A stretch of 8,081 nt of DNA from Verrucomicrobiia bacterium (GTDB lineage Bacteria > Verrucomicrobiota > Verrucomicrobiia > Verrucomicrobiales > Akkermansiaceae): contig CANHKJ010000129.1 of the NCBI GenBank assembly GCA_947460915.1, forward strand, positions 1 through 8,081. The letters are read 5' to 3'. The first letter of the stretch is position 1; every line of letters begins with the position of its first letter. The notes beneath the pieces are model-generated. The model had not been told where the DNA came from and ran no database searches. It saw only the letters and a list, made by a program, of their open reading frames with translations. Below are positions 5,936-8,081 of the stretch, piece by piece. Both the position numbers and the translations under genes were made by a program.

Positions 5936-8081
5936 TCATGGTGCCTGTGTCACACGAACTCGGGCATAAAGCTTAACAGGTGTGAAGCCCGTAGCCGTGG
6001 CGATTACGCGTATCACATCATTTGCTGGTGCAATCACATCACTTATCAAGCTAGTGGAAAAATTCACAGTAATGCCTCCTGCCGTAGTTCCACCATTATG
6101 CCATTGTTGAAGATCGACCGACCATTCATAGGCCAGCGATAGATCTGAGGCTGGAGTATTTGACAAGCTGTGCTCAAAAATGATTTGTCCACTCGCAGCT
6201 GAGACTTGCACCAATCCCATGGAAGAGAGGTCAGGGCGAGTGCCGAAGAAATTTTCTAAGCCATTGGCGACTCCATCCCCGTCCATATCAGCATCAGGCT
6301 GGGTTTGCGAGTTGATCGCAAAGCTCGCAACCCACGCCGCATATGTACCCGACGGCGGAGCTGTAACAGTGAGCAAAAAACTCTGACTCACCACTTCATC
6401 CAGGCTGTTGTAGCGTTCAATAACAAGTGGGTAATCTCTAGCCGCGACACTCAGAGCAATAGATCCACTGACCAGTCCAGAGCTACTGTCCAAACTTAGT
6501 CCAGCTGGTATCAAATTACCACTTGCCCAACGAAAAAGCGAAGGCAGGTTGAGTGCGCCAGTGCGCAAGGCTGTGACAAATTGCTGATTTACCAAACTAT
6601 TGGGAGCCCCTGGCGTAACACCTTCCGCAGGAGCCTCGTTGTCAGTGACTGTTATGTTGGCATTTGCCGCGATGTAGCCAGCAGCCTCAGCATTGATTGA
6701 TGCATTGGCTACACCGTCGACTGCGTTATCATCTATCGCCGCAATTGCGAAATTAGCCGATGTTTGTCCAGCTAGAATGGTTACTGAATTTGGCACAGTA
6801 ACATTCAGCAGTGATGAACTCGCCAAAGTCACAATAAGGTTTGTGCTAGGTGCAACCACGACACTCACCGTGCCTGTAGCGGCATTAGCGCCTGCATTTT
6901 CCGGAAAAGTCGAGGGACTGATCGACAACTGCAAGCTCGGTGTGCCGCTTGTGCTGCTGGAAATTTGCACATTGTCTAACGCTAAACCATCACGCGAGCC
7001 TGAACCCGGCACGGCACTGGGCCTATAGAGCCATCGTAGATAAACCGTAGAGCTCAGATTCTCCAACGCAGCTGGCAGAGCAATGTTTGTAAACGATGTG
7101 GCAGTCCCCGCAACGATCGCTCCCGAGGTATAGCTCGCGCCATCCACAGCAACAAAACCTGTGGTGGGCGAGGTGGTGCTGTATTCCAATATCAAATCAT
7201 GTGATCGAGTTTGCTCACGGATTTTCAGCACATCATAACTGATGCGCAAGTTGCTCAACGAAGTAGTATTCGCGATCGCCAAGACTAACGAACTCGTATC
7301 AAATGCAACACTTGAGCCTAACAGGCCAATGCGCGAACCGTAGTTGTAGTTGGCACCTGAAGTTGACGTTGCGGTACCCACATCCATGATTTGGTCTTCC
7401 GTGCTACCATTGAAACAACTCCATCCATCGGGATAGGCAGTTCCCGAGGCGCCTGGAGTGGTCGAAAAATTCTGTGCATACGAACCACTAGCTAAGGAAA
7501 TCGCAGGAGCCAATGCACGTGCACGGCGGACCGTGCTGGAGCTTGTAACCAGCCACTGACTTGCATTCCATGAACCTGCGTCATCGCCTCCTGTGTAATA
7601 AGCCGCTTTGCCTGAATTCACGGCGCCGACGTTGGGCTGCGAGCTGGTGTCATTACCATATCCTACTCGACTGATCACCGCGCTAGTAGCATTACGCAAA
7701 ACGATGGCATCACCGCTATTCCCGAGCGCTGGCCAGCTGCTGGGAGCCGAGAAAAATGTAAGATTACTGCTAGCTAAGATCATTTTCCCGTCGCTTGGAT
7801 CGGCATCATCGGCAGGCAAAAGCGGATCTTTCGCGGAGCCATTGTAGATAACGATCAAAGTGCCAGCGGGAATATTGTCCCATGCTGCTGATGCAGCGAA
7901 AGTGAGACGGGTAGCCGAATTATCGGACAATGACCAGTTGCGGAAACTTCCTGCCTGGAGAGTGAGGATTTCAACCCACTCGGCAGAGCCTGCCCCTTGG
8001 CTAAATTCATGAATCATCGCTGCACGGGAGAGTGGTGACTCCGTACCGCGCAAGACCAAACCACTCTGGTAGGAGTATGCT
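5936..8081 (-). CDS. Large modular extracellular protein with lamin-tail domain, 5' end outside window
   Basis: The frame is open to the right edge, so the N-terminus and any signal peptide lie outside; 707 residues follow the TTG at 8059, used here only for numbering. Domains in order: a lamin-tail (LTD) domain at about 13-135 (MIHEFSQG, AEWVEILTL, then IPAGTLIVIYNG and GNSGDAIVLRN); a beta-rich region at about 190-368 with YAQNFSTTPG and LALDNVQIS that resembles a carbohydrate-binding-type jelly roll; a Calx-beta-like domain at about 376-474 (TFPENAG and VTDNEAP); a putative Ig (He_PIG-like) domain at about 500-566 (IPAGLSLDSSSGLVSG); and a C-terminal segment AAWVASF followed by DADMDGDGVANGLE (589-602), a calcium-type Asp motif. 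The tail (SLAYEWSVDLQQW to LYARVRVTQAP) is the type often seen at the end of Verrucomicrobia secreted proteins. No enzyme active site is visible. A surface or matrix role is inferred. Confidence 0.85.
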   Translation of the reverse strand, partial: AYSYQSGLVLRGTESPLSRAAMIHEFSQGAGSAEWVEILTLQAGSFRNWSLSDNSATRLTFAASAAWDNIPAGTLIVIYNGSAKDPLLPADDADPSDGKMILASSNLTFFSAPSSWPALGNSGDAIVLRNATSAVISRVGYGNDTSSQPNVGAVNSGKAAYYTGGDDAGSWNASQWLVTSSSTVRRARALAPAISLASGSYAQNFSTTPGASGTAYPDGWSCFNGSTEDQIMDVGTATSTSGANYNYGSRIGLLGSSVAFDTSSLVLAIANTTSLSNLRISYDVLKIREQTRSHDLILEYSTTSPTTGFVAVDGASYTSGAIVAGTATSFTNIALPAALENLSSTVYLRWLYRPSAVPGSGSRDGLALDNVQISSSTSGTPSLQLSISPSTFPENAGANAATGTVSVVVAPSTNLIVTLASSSLLNVTVPNSVTILAGQTSANFAIAAIDDNAVDGVANASINAEAAGYIAANANITVTDNEAPAEGVTPGAPNSLVNQQFVTALRTGALNLPSLFRWASGNLIPAGLSLDSSSGLVSGSIALSVAARDYPLVIERYNSLDEVVSQSFLLTVTAPPSGTYAAWVASFAINSQTQPDADMDGDGVANGLENFFGTRPDLSSMGLVQVSAASGQIIFEHSLSNTPASDLSLAYEWSVDLQQWHNGGTTAGGITVNFSTSLISDVIAPANDVIRVIATATGFTPVKLYARVRVTQAP

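Noticed and set aside
1..8081. CRISPR arrays, insertion sequences, defence or biosynthetic clusters
   Set aside because: I saw no regularly spaced repeats, transposase or integrase motifs, terminal inverted repeats, or linked sets of accessory enzymes on either strand.

Overview
The window most likely comes from a member of the Verrucomicrobiota. The best evidence is the long secreted protein at the right end. Its C-terminal layout (an alanine/tryptophan-rich lead-in, a DxDGDGVxNxLE calcium-type motif, then a short beta-rich tail ending in a hydrophobic xxRVRVT-like strand) is common in that phylum. The lack of Shine-Dalgarno motifs and the moderate GC content are compatible, but neither is diagnostic. 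The assignment is an inference from sequence style, not a search result.

Layout from left to right. (1) The 3' end of coaBC (coenzyme A synthesis) on + meets the 3' end of pyrF (UMP synthesis) on -, with 13 bases between the stops. (2) A roughly 0.25 kb spacer between pyrF and the next gene holds what looks like the tail of a small GlsB/YeaQ-type membrane protein on the - strand. (3) An M29-family metallo-aminopeptidase and a secreted GHL10/DigH-like glycosidase follow on + and overlap by ATGA, so they are probably translationally coupled. (4) About 500 bases with visibly lower GC follow, with no confident gene but several short open frames on both strands. (5) fabG and sixA lie on + with 13 bases between them. 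(6) A 57-residue cysteine-rich lipoprotein gene has its own likely promoter. (7) A large modular extracellular protein (lamin-tail domain, beta-sandwich regions, Calx-beta-like, putative Ig and calcium-motif domains) is read from the right edge on - and ends 6 bases from the lipoprotein stop.

Most of the window is housekeeping metabolism: CoA, pyrimidine and fatty-acid synthesis. The remaining products include a cell-envelope glycan hydrolase paired with a peptidase, and two exported proteins of unknown role. I saw no CRISPR array, transposase, rRNA, tRNA or recognisable defence or biosynthetic cluster. The items most worth a second look are the cysteine-rich lipoprotein, the low-GC spacer with its shifted frames, the aminopeptidase/glycosidase coupling, and the absence of Shine-Dalgarno motifs at all six visible starts.
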